From Fimbriimonadales bacterium (GTDB taxonomy: Bacteria; Armatimonadota; Fimbriimonadia; Fimbriimonadales; GBS-DC), in the NCBI GenBank assembly GCA_026416655.1, contig JAOAES010000339.1:1-23366 (forward strand): 23,366 nucleotides of DNA, given 5' to 3'. Below are positions 5,012-12,592 of this stretch, piece after piece. Position numbers and translations under genes: made by a program. Every line of letters begins with the position of its first letter. Position 1 is the stretch's first letter. The notes under the pieces were generated by a model. That model was not told the DNA's origin. It ran no database searches and saw only the letters and a program-made list of their open reading frames with translations.

Positions 5012-7946
5012 GGCGTTGGGTCTATTCCAAAATACCTGTCATTCTGAGCGGAGCGGGGAAGTTCAGGGAGCCCTTACCCCCCAGCCCCCTCTCCCGCACG
5101 CGGGAGAGGGGGAGGTTGCCTCCCCTCTCCCACGCAGTGGGAGAGGGGCTGGGGGTGAGGGCTACCTCAAAGCCGCGTTCCTCTTCTTGCTTGCAGCGCT
5201 GATAAGTGTTGCTCACGCGCAGGTGAGTCTTCCTGCCATCGCTACGCCTGCAGGCGTCATCCCGTCCGTGGTCCTCCCGAAGGAGGCGATTTCCCAAGAG
5301 TCCGCCCAGCCTGCGCCCACTGAACGCCCCCGCACTCAACAAAAACGCAACACCCTCGACGCGCTTAAAACCCTGCGCAGTTGGGAAAGCCTTCAGCAGG
5401 AAATTCAGCGCACGGTCTCCATCAGTGGGCGCAAGAGTATCGGCTTCCATCTGCATCAGGTGGAAGGGGACTTCAGCGCGTTCCGTGACCAGAACTACTT
5501 CGGTCAGGGCGGTCAGCGCGTTACCGACAATACCGAGCTGACTATTCGCGTGAACAAGTTTCTCGGTTTCCTCACATTCGATTGGCGCTGGACGAACAGC
5601 CGCTTTCGTAATCCTTACGATTCGCGAATCACCTACACCTACGAGTCGCCGAACTTCACGATGGAGTGGGGCGACATCACGGCGGCGCTGGGCGGCTCGA
5701 ACCCGTTGGCGAGCTTCAATCGCACCCTCAAAGGGGCGACGGCGACAGCGCAATGGAGCAACCATCGCTTGCGCTACATTCGCTCCGAAACGAAAGCCGC
5801 TGCCCGCACGATTACGATACAAGGCAACGACAGCCCGGGCCCCTACTACCTGCAAGGGAGCCAGATTGTGGACGGTAGCGAGCGCGTACAGGTCGACGGC
5901 ATGGAGAAACGGCGCGGTGAGGATTACACCATCGACTACTTCGGGGGCATCCTGCGCTTCCGCGATGGGATGATTATCCCGCGCACCTCCACGATTGTCG
6001 TGACTTACGAGACCTACGCCTTCAACGCTGCGCCGAGCCTGCTGGAAGGCTGGCGGTATGAAACCAGCTTGGGACGCGGCTACAATCTCGGCTTCACGAT
6101 GCTCGCTCAAAAAGCGACGACGCGCACGCCGTTGCGCCGCCGTACGGAGCAGTTCTACGGCTTCGGCGCGCCCAGCGTGCCCTACGATTTGCAGTTCCCG
6201 CCCCTGCGCGATGCCAACAACCCCGTCATCGTCACCGTCGCAGGCGCGCCGCAGGTAGAGGGCGTGGACTACTACTTCGATACCGAGCTGCCCTATCGGT
6301 TCTACTTCACGCGCTTTATGCCTCAGAACCTGATTATTCAGGTGGAGTACACGCCGCGTCCCGACCCCAGCTCCACAATCGGCGGCGACCGCGAGGTGAT
6401 GGGGATGGACTTCACCCTGCCGCTGGGACGCGCGGGCAACATCGTATGGAACGCCGCCCGCAGCCGTGCGCAGACACAGGGGAGCAACCTGGACGCTGTC
6501 GCGCATACCGCAATCGGTAAGTTCGAGTTCGGACGCCTCTCGCTCACTGCGACCTATCGCGACATCCCTGCCGAGTTCATCGGCATCGAGTCAGTTGGAT
6601 TCCGGCGCAACGAGCGCGGTTATCAGACCGATATCAGCTATCGGTTCAGCGCGATTTCGAACTTTCAGGCGAGCGTGAGCAAGGCGCGCGTGGCGTCGCT
6701 CAACGCTCTTAGTAGCTCGTTCAGCACAAGTTTTACCGACACTGACATCCAGAGCTACACCTATTCCTACACGCCCCAAAACGGTTTCCAGCTCACACTC
6801 AACCGCAACACGAACTCGACGCGCACGCCGAACAGCCGCACCGAGCAGTCGCGCCACGCCGTCAGCATCGGGCGCACATGGAAAAACCTCACCCTCTCGA
6901 TGGGCTACGAGCAGTCTGATTCGGACGCCTTCAGCAGTCTGAGCGGCGGGACGCGCCTGCAGTATCGTATTCGCAGCTGGCGCTCGCAGCTGGACTGGAC
7001 CGTGAACGCGCAACTAAGCCTGCGCGCTTCGGCAGGCAGTAGCGATATCAATCAGCAAGGCGGCGCAACCACCACACAGACACGCTCCCTCGATTACACC
7101 TTCGATGTGTCGTGGCGTCCATGGAGCAACCTGAGCGTCAACTATCGCTGGCGCGACAGCGATTCGGGGTCGCTCAATCTGGGCGTGTCGGATTTTCGTT
7201 CGCGACAGGCAGGCAGCCAGTTTCCGCCCAGTTTCAACTTTCCCACGAATCCGTGGGGCGTCGGCTACAACGGCAACGGCTTCTCGTCGGGCGCGCCGAT
7301 GTTCAGTGGCTACACTTATCTCGGGGTGCGCGGCAAGGGGCAGGACTTGAACATTCAGTGGACGCCGCTCGACGCGCTCTCGTTCGATATCCAGTGGAGC
7401 CAGAACCGGTCGGTGGGCGATTTTCAGACCAACAGTGCCCAAGAGTCGCTCTCCATCGGCGCGAGTTATATGCCGTTGGAGTGGCTCACGCTCGCCGCCA
7501 GCTGGTCTCTCCAGAAGGTGCAGTTTCTCACCGCCACAGGCAACTCCCGCAACGAGTTTCTGAACCTCAGTGCGGACATCGGTCCGCTGCGCCGGTGGAC
7601 AATCAACCTGAATTTCTACCTGATGAAAACGGACAGTGTGTTTGGCGAGGGGTTTCAAGGCGGTCAGGGCAACTTCTCACAGCAGCCGGTGGGCTTCTCA
7701 GCGCGTATCACGTACGACCTGGGCGCGAAGCAGAACCTGTTCGCCGAGTTCCAGCGTACCGATTTGAAGGGCTACCTCCCTTCGCGCGACACTCTGTTCA
7801 ACATCGGCTACGAGTACCGCATCACGCGCAACTGGGCGCTCGTGCTGAGCTATCGCTTCCGCGAGCAGTTGAACTTAGACCCGCAATATAGTCAGTATAG
7901 TTATCGCGCTCGCTCGCTGGATGCCAGTATGAACTGGATGTTCTGA
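5001..7946 (+). CDS. Large outer-membrane beta-barrel protein with repeat-derived N-terminus
   Basis: A reading frame of up to 981 residues. The only in-frame starts ahead of the export signal are GTG 5001 (GGAGG 12 bases upstream) and TTG 5016. Residues about 13-54 are encoded by an intergenic repeat and are unlike protein sequence. A clear signal peptide follows at 56-73 (KAAFLFLLAALISVAHA, then Q). The segment at 275-337 has PGPYYLQGSQIVDGSERVQV, RGEDYTIDY and GGILRF, an exported beta-domain seen before barrels in some bacteria; a related VEGVDYYFDTELPYRFYF unit follows. The remainder is dozens of alternating polar/aromatic strands, and the protein ends in NWMF, with the terminal Phe typical of barrels assembled by the BAM machinery. 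It may be a porin or surface protein; no TonB box or plug was recognised. Confidence 0.82.
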   Translation: MGIKALGLFQNTCHSERSGEVQGALTPQPPLPHAGEGEVASPLPRSGRGAGGEGYLKAAFLFLLAALISVAHAQVSLPAIATPAGVIPSVVLPKEAISQESAQPAPTERPRTQQKRNTLDALKTLRSWESLQQEIQRTVSISGRKSIGFHLHQVEGDFSAFRDQNYFGQGGQRVTDNTELTIRVNKFLGFLTFDWRWTNSRFRNPYDSRITYTYESPNFTMEWGDITAALGGSNPLASFNRTLKGATATAQWSNHRLRYIRSETKAAARTITIQGNDSPGPYYLQGSQIVDGSERVQVDGMEKRRGEDYTIDYFGGILRFRDGMIIPRTSTIVVTYETYAFNAAPSLLEGWRYETSLGRGYNLGFTMLAQKATTRTPLRRRTEQFYGFGAPSVPYDLQFPPLRDANNPVIVTVAGAPQVEGVDYYFDTELPYRFYFTRFMPQNLIIQVEYTPRPDPSSTIGGDREVMGMDFTLPLGRAGNIVWNAARSRAQTQGSNLDAVAHTAIGKFEFGRLSLTATYRDIPAEFIGIESVGFRRNERGYQTDISYRFSAISNFQASVSKARVASLNALSSSFSTSFTDTDIQSYTYSYTPQNGFQLTLNRNTNSTRTPNSRTEQSRHAVSIGRTWKNLTLSMGYEQSDSDAFSSLSGGTRLQYRIRSWRSQLDWTVNAQLSLRASAGSSDINQQGGATTTQTRSLDYTFDVSWRPWSNLSVNYRWRDSDSGSLNLGVSDFRSRQAGSQFPPSFNFPTNPWGVGYNGNGFSSGAPMFSGYTYLGVRGKGQDLNIQWTPLDALSFDIQWSQNRSVGDFQTNSAQESLSIGASYMPLEWLTLAASWSLQKVQFLTATGNSRNEFLNLSADIGPLRRWTINLNFYLMKTDSVFGEGFQGGQGNFSQQPVGFSARITYDLGAKQNLFAEFQRTDLKGYLPSRDTLFNIGYEYRITRNWALVLSYRFREQLNLDPQYSQYSYRARSLDASMNWMF
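5039..5163. repeat. Intergenic inverted-repeat element inside the barrel gene's 5' end
   Basis: The core at 5071-5161 has an outer stem (CCCTTACCCCCCAGCCCC pairing with GGGGCTGGGGGTGAGGG) and two inner hairpins: CCCCCTCTCCCG with GCGGGAGAGGGGG, and CCCCTCTCCCAC with GTGGGAGAGGGG. It is preceded by CATTCTGAGCGGAGCGGGG (5039-5057). Both belong to widely scattered non-coding repeats whose conceptual translations are familiar: LTPQPPLPHAGEGE on this strand, LTPSPSPTAWERG and LSRVRERGLGG on the other, and CHSERSGE from the flank. The element is open in frame and fused to the signal peptide of the barrel gene. Confidence 0.88.
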
Positions 7947-7969
7947 CGCGCTTTCAGACCGAGAGAGGT

Positions 7970-9337
7970 TCAGCCCGCCACGCTCCACAGCATCAGCGTA
8001 ATCAGCCCGTTGTTCAGCGCGTGGATGATGATACAGGGCAGCAACGAGCGTGTGTGCGCATAGACCAGCGCAAGCAGCGTGCCCAACACCGTAATCGGGA
8101 AGATGCCTCCCAGAAACTGGGGATGAATCACGGCGAACAGGTAGCCGCTCACAAATGCGCTGAGCCACACGCGCCCAGTACGCTGCCATAGCACCTTGAA
8201 CAGCACGCCGCGAAACACGAACTCCTCAATAATCGGGGCAAGCACCGCCGCCTGGATAAAAATCCAGAGCCACTGCAGCGCGGTCTGGCTGCCCGCTGCG
8301 CGCTCGCCGATAGGGTTCGTCTGCTCCGCAGGTAGCGCGGGAGCGACCAGCACCGTCACCAGTAGGAGCGCGCCCAGAAAAGGCACATACGCTGCATAAC
8401 CCGCCAGCCCCACGCCGAGCTGTTTCCACCACGCGCCTTCAAACCACCGAATCCGTCCCAGTGCGCCCGGCTCATCCTGAAGCGATGTGAGGTACATCAG
8501 GGGCAACAGCACCGCCAACAGGTAGATGGTGTTCGAGGCGTCTATACCAAAGCCATGCAGCATCGGATCCAGCGCGGACGCATTCAGCATCACCAGCAGA
8601 AAAATCGCCAGCGCCCAGAGCAACGGGTCATACACGAATGGCGACTCGTCGGGCGCGGGACGCGCCGGCAGCCGGGGCAACCTGATTAGATAGATAATCA
8701 GTACAATCAACCCCCCAATCCCCGCGCAGCTGACGGTTCCAATCACCGCGCCGAAGAGAATAATCGCCCATCCCGCCGCGCGCCCCAGCGATTCACGCAA
8801 CGCATTCGCTTTTGCCGTGTCGCCCGCCCGCTGATAGAGGGCAAGCTCCAGCAACTGACCTGCCAGCCTCGAGGGAGCATCGGGCAGAGCGTTCAGCATG
8901 GCGGGAACCTCATCGGGCTTGAGGGGGTCGGTAAACGCCTCTTGCCAGCGCATCGCCTGCCAGCGCCGCTGATTGGGCGTCAGACGCTCGGAAGGCAAGT
9001 CGGGCAGGGACTGGAGCGTCTTTTTCGGATCGCCGACGCCGAACGCGCTCTCTAAAATCGCGCGATACACGGCGGCTTCGTAGGGCGCGAACGCCTCGTC
9101 GAGACTCTTGAACACGCTGTCCAGCGTTATCCTGAAAGCGGCTTCGCCCAGTCCGAGTTGTTCCAGACCGAGCGCGTAGCGCGTCTGAAACTCCACCCCC
9201 AGCTGCACGTTGCTTGCGTTCAGCCCCGGCGTCTCAGGGGTACGGAAAAGTTTCCAGAAGATGGTGATATTACCGAGAATGAGGAGCGTGAAGAGGAATA
9301 TCAGCAGCCACCAGGCATACCGCGCGGAGTCTCTCAT
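7970..9337 (-). CDS. CPBP-family intramembrane glutamic endopeptidase with extended N-terminal region
   Basis: A 455-residue membrane protein. The C-terminal part is a CPBP (CAAX protease/bacteriocin-processing, Rce1-like) domain with all three motifs: EEFVFRG with E371, E372 and R376; FAVIHPQ with H405; and HALNN with H439. These residues form the catalytic site within the membrane. The N-terminus has one membrane helix (about 9-28), then a roughly 155-residue soluble helical stretch (35-188), then about eight hydrophobic segments, giving an unusual long extension ahead of the protease core. Family members cleave prenylated or membrane peptides or act in immunity to bacteriocins; the substrate here is unknown. 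The gene converges on the barrel gene with 23 bases between stops and no evident terminator. It follows tRNA-Ser on the same strand. Confidence 0.93.
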   Translation of the reverse strand: MRDSARYAWWLLIFLFTLLILGNITIFWKLFRTPETPGLNASNVQLGVEFQTRYALGLEQLGLGEAAFRITLDSVFKSLDEAFAPYEAAVYRAILESAFGVGDPKKTLQSLPDLPSERLTPNQRRWQAMRWQEAFTDPLKPDEVPAMLNALPDAPSRLAGQLLELALYQRAGDTAKANALRESLGRAAGWAIILFGAVIGTVSCAGIGGLIVLIIYLIRLPRLPARPAPDESPFVYDPLLWALAIFLLVMLNASALDPMLHGFGIDASNTIYLLAVLLPLMYLTSLQDEPGALGRIRWFEGAWWKQLGVGLAGYAAYVPFLGALLLVTVLVAPALPAEQTNPIGERAAGSQTALQWLWIFIQAAVLAPIIEEFVFRGVLFKVLWQRTGRVWLSAFVSGYLFAVIHPQFLGGIFPITVLGTLLALVYAHTRSLLPCIIIHALNNGLITLMLWSVAG

Positions 9338-9356
9338 TGTCCAAAGATAAGGAATC

Positions 9357-9452
9357 TGGCGGAGGGTCTGGGATTCGAACCCAGGGTAGGGGGCATAACC
9401 CCCCTACAACCGCTTAGCAGGCGGCCCCTTTCGACCTCTCAGGCAACCCTCC
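9357..9452 (-). tRNA. tRNA-Ser (anticodon GCU)
   Basis: On the - strand, GGAGGGT (from 9452) pairs over 7 bp with ACCCTCC (ending at 9361), followed by discriminator G and an encoded CCA (9359-9357). The anticodon arm is CCGC-CTGCTAA-GCGG, giving anticodon GCU, which reads AGC/AGU. A long variable arm (GTAGGGGGGTTATGCCCCCTAC) and the T arm CTGGG-TTCGAAT-CCCAG confirm a class II serine tRNA of 96 nt. Confidence 0.97.
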
Positions 9453-9465
9453 GCCTCGCAGGAAT

Positions 9466-9494
9466 ATTATACCATATCGCTTGCGGGTTGTCAA
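9466..9494 (-). promoter_or_regulatory. Perfect sigma-70-type promoter of tRNA-Ser
   Basis: On the - strand, TTGACA (9494-9489) and TATAAT (9471-9466) are separated by exactly 17 bp, both hexamers matching consensus. The -10 is preceded by GG, forming GGTATAAT. The expected start of transcription is about 7 bases ahead of the mature tRNA 5' end. Confidence 0.93.
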
Positions 9495-9522
9495 CCGTGT
9501 CGGGATTTGACCCCAATCCTCG

Positions 9523-9554
9523 AAAAAAAAATAGAGGCTCGGCGTGCGAGCCTC
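9523..9554 (-). terminator. Intrinsic terminator of the small membrane protein gene
   Basis: GAGGCTCG (9534-9541) and CGAGCCTC (9547-9554) form a perfect 8-bp stem with loop GCGTG. On the - strand it is followed by TATTTTTTTTT (9533-9523). It ends about 90 bases beyond the stop codon of the gene at 9646 and insulates it from the tRNA promoter downstream. Confidence 0.92.
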
Positions 9555-9645
9555 TGGCAGAGATGCTCTCTGTTGTGGTCTTGAGAGCAGGACGACCCTT
9601 GCAAAGTGTTTAGACAGGGTCTCTCTGCCTGTGTTTCGGGAATTT

Positions 9646-9984
9646 TCAGTAATCTTCGGGCATTTCGCCGCGTCTGCCGAATCCGCCGCCGCCACCGCCT
9701 CCCGAGGGAGCGGTCGGCGCAGCAGGCGCGGCGGGACCGCCCATCGGCGCAGTGGGTGCAGGAGGAGCAAAGCCGCCCATCGGCGCACCGCCCATACCGC
9801 CTGCTGCGCCGACACCCGCCGACAGCGGGTTCTCTATCTTACTCGCTAATGCGTTCAAATCGGGCGTTTGCGGCGCGGGCAGCGGCTGCGGCATCATATT
9901 GTTGCTGACCACCACAAGGATAATCAGCATCACCACGCCCAGCGCGATTACGCCAATCCCAATCGGATCCACACCCTTGTTCAT
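9646..9984 (-). CDS. Small single-pass membrane protein with Gly/Pro/Ala-rich tail
   Basis: A 112-residue protein starting at ATG 9984, with GGAGGCG just upstream; a longer in-frame extension to 10077 would cross the promoter. Residues about 8-27 (IGIGVIALGVVMLIILVVVS) form one membrane helix. The short region QTPDLNALASKIENPLSAGV may be a helix, and the remainder is low-complexity Gly/Ala/Pro/Met: repeats of APMGG and PTAP, then GGGGGGGFGRRGEMPEDY. The tail would lie outside or inside the membrane depending on orientation; the N-terminal charges do not decide this. The gene is monocistronic, with its own GGTACAAT box and terminator, which argues it is truly expressed. No family was recognised. 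Confidence 0.8.
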   Translation of the reverse strand: MNKGVDPIGIGVIALGVVMLIILVVVSNNMMPQPLPAPQTPDLNALASKIENPLSAGVGAAGGMGGAPMGGFAPPAPTAPMGGPAAPAAPTAPSGGGGGGGFGRRGEMPEDY

Positions 9985-10002
9985 CGATTCGCCTCCACAG
10001 GT

Positions 10003-10010
10003 ATTGTACC
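10003..10010 (-). promoter_or_regulatory. -10 box GGTACAAT of the small membrane protein gene
   Basis: GGTACAAT on the - strand ends 18 bases before ATG 9984, with GGAGG between them. No good -35 match lies 16-18 bases upstream. The box is identical to that of the response regulator gene at 13239-13246. Confidence 0.6.
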
Positions 10011-10087
10011 TCGCTCTACGGTACAGTCGGTGAATTCGGGACGACTCTCCTGATTCCTGCATAACGGGGGCAACCATCTGCTGATGC

Positions 10088-10130
10088 CTGCACGCCCACG
10101 CGACAGCCGTTGCGCTGGAACGGGCGTATG
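10088..10130. other. Imperfect hairpin in the divergent intergenic region
   Basis: The 288-base gap between the small membrane protein and the ChaN-like gene holds an imperfect stem: ACGCCCACGCG (10092-10102) against CGCTGGAACGGGCGT (10113-10127), with a bulge. GGTTGTATCATCGGAGG follows at 10157-10172. The rest shows no recognisable gene apart from a possible short reading frame. It could be a repeat or a 5' untranslated structure. Confidence 0.3.
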
Positions 10131-10181
10131 GGGGGCGGGTATGCGCCTACGACAGGGTTGTATCATCGGAGGCGCACGCCT

Positions 10182-10250
10182 ATGACCTCCGCACACTATG
10201 GTGGCTACAGAGAGCGGTGGATAGTCACCACGTGCAGGAGTTGCCCCTAA
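10182..10250 (+). CDS. Possible 22-codon ORF upstream of the ChaN-like gene
   Basis: ATG 10182 follows GGAGG (10168-10172) with nine bases between, and TATCAT at 10161-10166 could serve as a -10 box. The product would be MTSAHYGGYRERWIVTTCRS plus two residues. It ends 22 bases before the ChaN-like start, which itself has no good ribosome site, so it could couple translation. The coding evidence is weak; a chance reading frame is the main alternative. Confidence 0.25.
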   Translation: MTSAHYGGYRERWIVTTCRSCP

Positions 10251-10272
10251 TAGGGCGAACAATTTCTCCTTG

Positions 10273-11133
10273 ATGAACCGATATCAGGAATCCGTTTACA
10301 CACTGCCGATTGGCGACCTGCGCCGTCAATATCTTCTTGCCGTGCGCCCTGGCGAGATTCTGGACACTCACCGTCGCCGTGCGATTAACTTGTCCGAGAT
10401 GATACGCCTGCTGGAGCCAGCCACTTTTGTTCTCATCGGCGAGCAGCACGACAACGCACAACACCACCAGTTTCAGGCGGAGGTGATTGAAGGGCTGGTT
10501 CAAGCGGGGCGCAGTGTGATTGTTGGCATGGAGATGTTCGACCGCACGAAGCAGTATCCACTGAACCTGTGGACGCTGAACCGCTTGAGCGAGGCGGAGT
10601 TTATTGAACAAAGCGAGTGGAAGACGCAGTGGGGGTTCGATTTCGCGCTGTACCGCCCCATTTTCGAGGTGGTGTATCGGCATCGGCTGCGTTTAGTGGG
10701 TCTGAATGTGCCGCGTTCGGTAGTGCGTCAGACGGCGCGTGGAGGCTGGCAGAGCGTGCCTGAAGCCGAACGCATGGGCATCCCCGATCCTGACCTGAGC
10801 GTGGACGACCATCGCAAGCTGTTCTACGCGCTGCTGGGCGGCGGACATCCGACAGGGCAGACACAGAACGACAACTTCTACGCCGCGCAGGTGGTGTGGG
10901 ATACAGCGATGGCGGATTCGGCGTTGCGTTATCTGGAGCGTACAGTGCCCTCGCCACGCCTCGCGTTCGTGATTATCGCAGGAAATGGGCATGTGATGTA
11001 CGATGTGGGTATCTCGCTGCGCCTGCGGATGCGCACGAATTTAGCCACGCGCGTGATTACGCCCCTGCCGCCAAGCGCGCAACCGACGCGGGTACGGGCT
11101 TCTTTAGGTGATTTTGTGTGGCTACCGGGCTAA
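10273..11133 (+). CDS. ChaN-like haem-binding (Tiki-superfamily) protein
   Basis: A 286-residue protein from ATG 10273 (an in-frame TTG immediately precedes it). The Cofac_haem_bdg/ChaN motifs are present: VLIGEQHDNAQHHQFQ near residues 53-69, VIVGMEMFDR about 80-90, and the late FVIIAGNGHVMYDVG. These His/Glu residues bind metal or haem in related ChaN and Tiki proteins, some of which are peptidases. Characterised ChaN proteins are exported lipoproteins, but this one has no signal peptide or lipobox; its N-terminus is MNRYQESVYTLPIGDLRRQY. It may be cytoplasmic or its start may be unusual. CTCCTTG directly before the ATG is not a ribosome site. The gene stands alone and converges with purA. 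Confidence 0.82.
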   Translation: MNRYQESVYTLPIGDLRRQYLLAVRPGEILDTHRRRAINLSEMIRLLEPATFVLIGEQHDNAQHHQFQAEVIEGLVQAGRSVIVGMEMFDRTKQYPLNLWTLNRLSEAEFIEQSEWKTQWGFDFALYRPIFEVVYRHRLRLVGLNVPRSVVRQTARGGWQSVPEAERMGIPDPDLSVDDHRKLFYALLGGGHPTGQTQNDNFYAAQVVWDTAMADSALRYLERTVPSPRLAFVIIAGNGHVMYDVGISLRLRMRTNLATRVITPLPPSAQPTRVRASLGDFVWLPG

Positions 11134-11227
11134 GCGAAGGGAGTTTGTAGACGATTGGCTCCATGAAGGAAGCGCGTATATGCGCAGTACCGCTTGAAGT
11201 TTTTTATGCATGCGGGACGCGCCTGCG

Positions 11228-12520
11228 TCAGTCTCCAAGCGAATCAGTTCGCGCCCACGCAATGGTCTGCTCGCGTCCCGGACCGACCGAGACCAGTCGG
11301 ATGGGCGCGCCCACATACTCCTCGATGAAGCGCAGGTAAGCGAGCGCGTTGGCGGGCAGCTCGTCCAGCATGCGACAGTCGGTAATCTCCTCGTGCCAGC
11401 CGGGCAGCTCCACATAGACCGGCTCGCACTGTGCGAGCGCGGGCGCGTCGGCGATAAACTCGCGTGTCTCCTTCCCATTAATACGGTACGCCACGCACAC
11501 TTTGAGGCGGGGGAATCCCGACAGCACATCGAGCAGCGTGACGGCGAGTGCGGTGAAGCCGTTCACGCGCGCGGCGTAGCGCAGGGCGACCAGATCGAGC
11601 CAGCCGACGCGCCGCGCTCTGCCCGTGGTGGTGCCGTATTCGCGCCCGCGATTGCGGATGCGTTCGCCCGTCTCGTCTTCCAGCTCGGTGGGGAAGGGTC
11701 CCTCGCCGACGCGGGTGGCGTAGGCTTTCGCGACGCCCCAGATTTCGGTCAGGCGGTTCGGCGCGATTCCCGTGCCCAGACACGCCCCTGCCGCGACGGG
11801 ATGGGAGGAGGTGACATAGGGATAAGTGCCATAGTCCAGATCGAGCAGCGTGCCCTGTGCGCCCTCCATCAGAATCGGCTCGCCCTGTTCGGCGGCGCGC
11901 ATCAGCAGGTGGGGGACATCACACACATAGGGGCGAATCTGCTCGGCATAGTGGGCGAATTCCTCGATGAGTTCGTCGGCGTTGAGGGGTTTCGCGCCGT
12001 AGACGCGCTGAATGGTGGGGTTGCGCCGCTGCAGCACGCGCTGGATGCGCTGCGCAAGGCGGTCGCGCTCCAGCAGGTCGGCGACGCGCACACCGATACG
12101 CCACGCTTTATCGGCGTAGGTGGGTCCGATTCCGCGCTTGGTCGTGCCGATGCGCCCTTCAAGTTGCGCCTCTTCCAGCTCATCCAGCAGGCGATGATAG
12201 GGCATCGTCAGATGCACGCCCAGCCCGATACGCAGGCGCGATAGATCGACGCCCTGTTCGTGCAGCGCGGCGGCTTCCACACTGAACGAGCGCAAATCCA
12301 TCACGACGCCGTCAGCTATCACGGCGGTCACATGCGGATGGAGAACGCCTGCGGGGATAAGGTGGAACTTATAGGTTGTGCCGTTCACGCTGACAGTGTG
12401 CCCGGCGTTGCTGCCGCCGGCGTAGCGCACCACATAGCGGGCGTGTTGCGCGAGTAAGTCGACAATCTTGCCTTTCGCTTCATCGCCCCACTGGGCGCCG
12501 ACCACGACTGAAACCGCCAT
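11228..12520 (-). CDS. purA: Adenylosuccinate synthetase
   Basis: A 430-residue protein of normal length. It starts at ATG 12520, seven bases after GGAGG; extension to 12568 would enter the upstream hairpin. Catalytic residues fall at the Escherichia coli positions: D13 in WGDEAKGK and H41 in NAGHT. The P-loop-like motif has Ala15 in place of the usual Gly, a tolerated variation. EGAQGTLLDLDYGTYPYVTS, the TTTGRARRVGWLDL active-site segment, VTLLDVLSGF and VGPGREQTI are all present. The enzyme joins IMP and aspartate using GTP, the first committed step to AMP. The gene is last in a - strand cluster after the response regulator and tiny membrane protein, but a strong hairpin in the 72-base gap may separate it from them. 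Confidence 0.98.
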   Translation of the reverse strand: MAVSVVVGAQWGDEAKGKIVDLLAQHARYVVRYAGGSNAGHTVSVNGTTYKFHLIPAGVLHPHVTAVIADGVVMDLRSFSVEAAALHEQGVDLSRLRIGLGVHLTMPYHRLLDELEEAQLEGRIGTTKRGIGPTYADKAWRIGVRVADLLERDRLAQRIQRVLQRRNPTIQRVYGAKPLNADELIEEFAHYAEQIRPYVCDVPHLLMRAAEQGEPILMEGAQGTLLDLDYGTYPYVTSSHPVAAGACLGTGIAPNRLTEIWGVAKAYATRVGEGPFPTELEDETGERIRNRGREYGTTTGRARRVGWLDLVALRYAARVNGFTALAVTLLDVLSGFPRLKVCVAYRINGKETREFIADAPALAQCEPVYVELPGWHEEITDCRMLDELPANALAYLRFIEEYVGAPIRLVSVGPGREQTIAWARTDSLGD

Positions 12521-12542
12521 TTCGCCTCCAGAGTGGAAAACG

Positions 12543-12582
12543 CGCAGGGCGACGCGCGCCCCAGTCATAGCGTCGCCCTGCG
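12543..12582 (-). terminator. Perfect 13-bp hairpin just upstream of purA
   Basis: CGCAGGGCGACGC (12543-12555) and GCGTCGCCCTGCG (12570-12582) are exact reverse complements around a 14-base loop. On the - strand the stem is followed by CGTTTTCC, a short U-run. It begins 11 bases after the stop of the tiny membrane protein and ends about 14 bases before the purA GGAGG. It may terminate the upstream unit or act as an attenuator in the purA leader. Confidence 0.6.
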
Positions 12583-12592
12583 AAAGAGTCGG

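Noticed and set aside
5022..6506. A 494-codon open frame on the - strand opposite the barrel gene
   Set aside because: No domains, and its C-terminus is the translated repeat (LTPSPSPTAWERG); the + strand frame has a signal peptide and barrel strands.
11210..12244. A 344-codon + strand frame opposite purA
   Set aside because: purA is complete with catalytic residues on the - strand; the other frame is compositional shadow.
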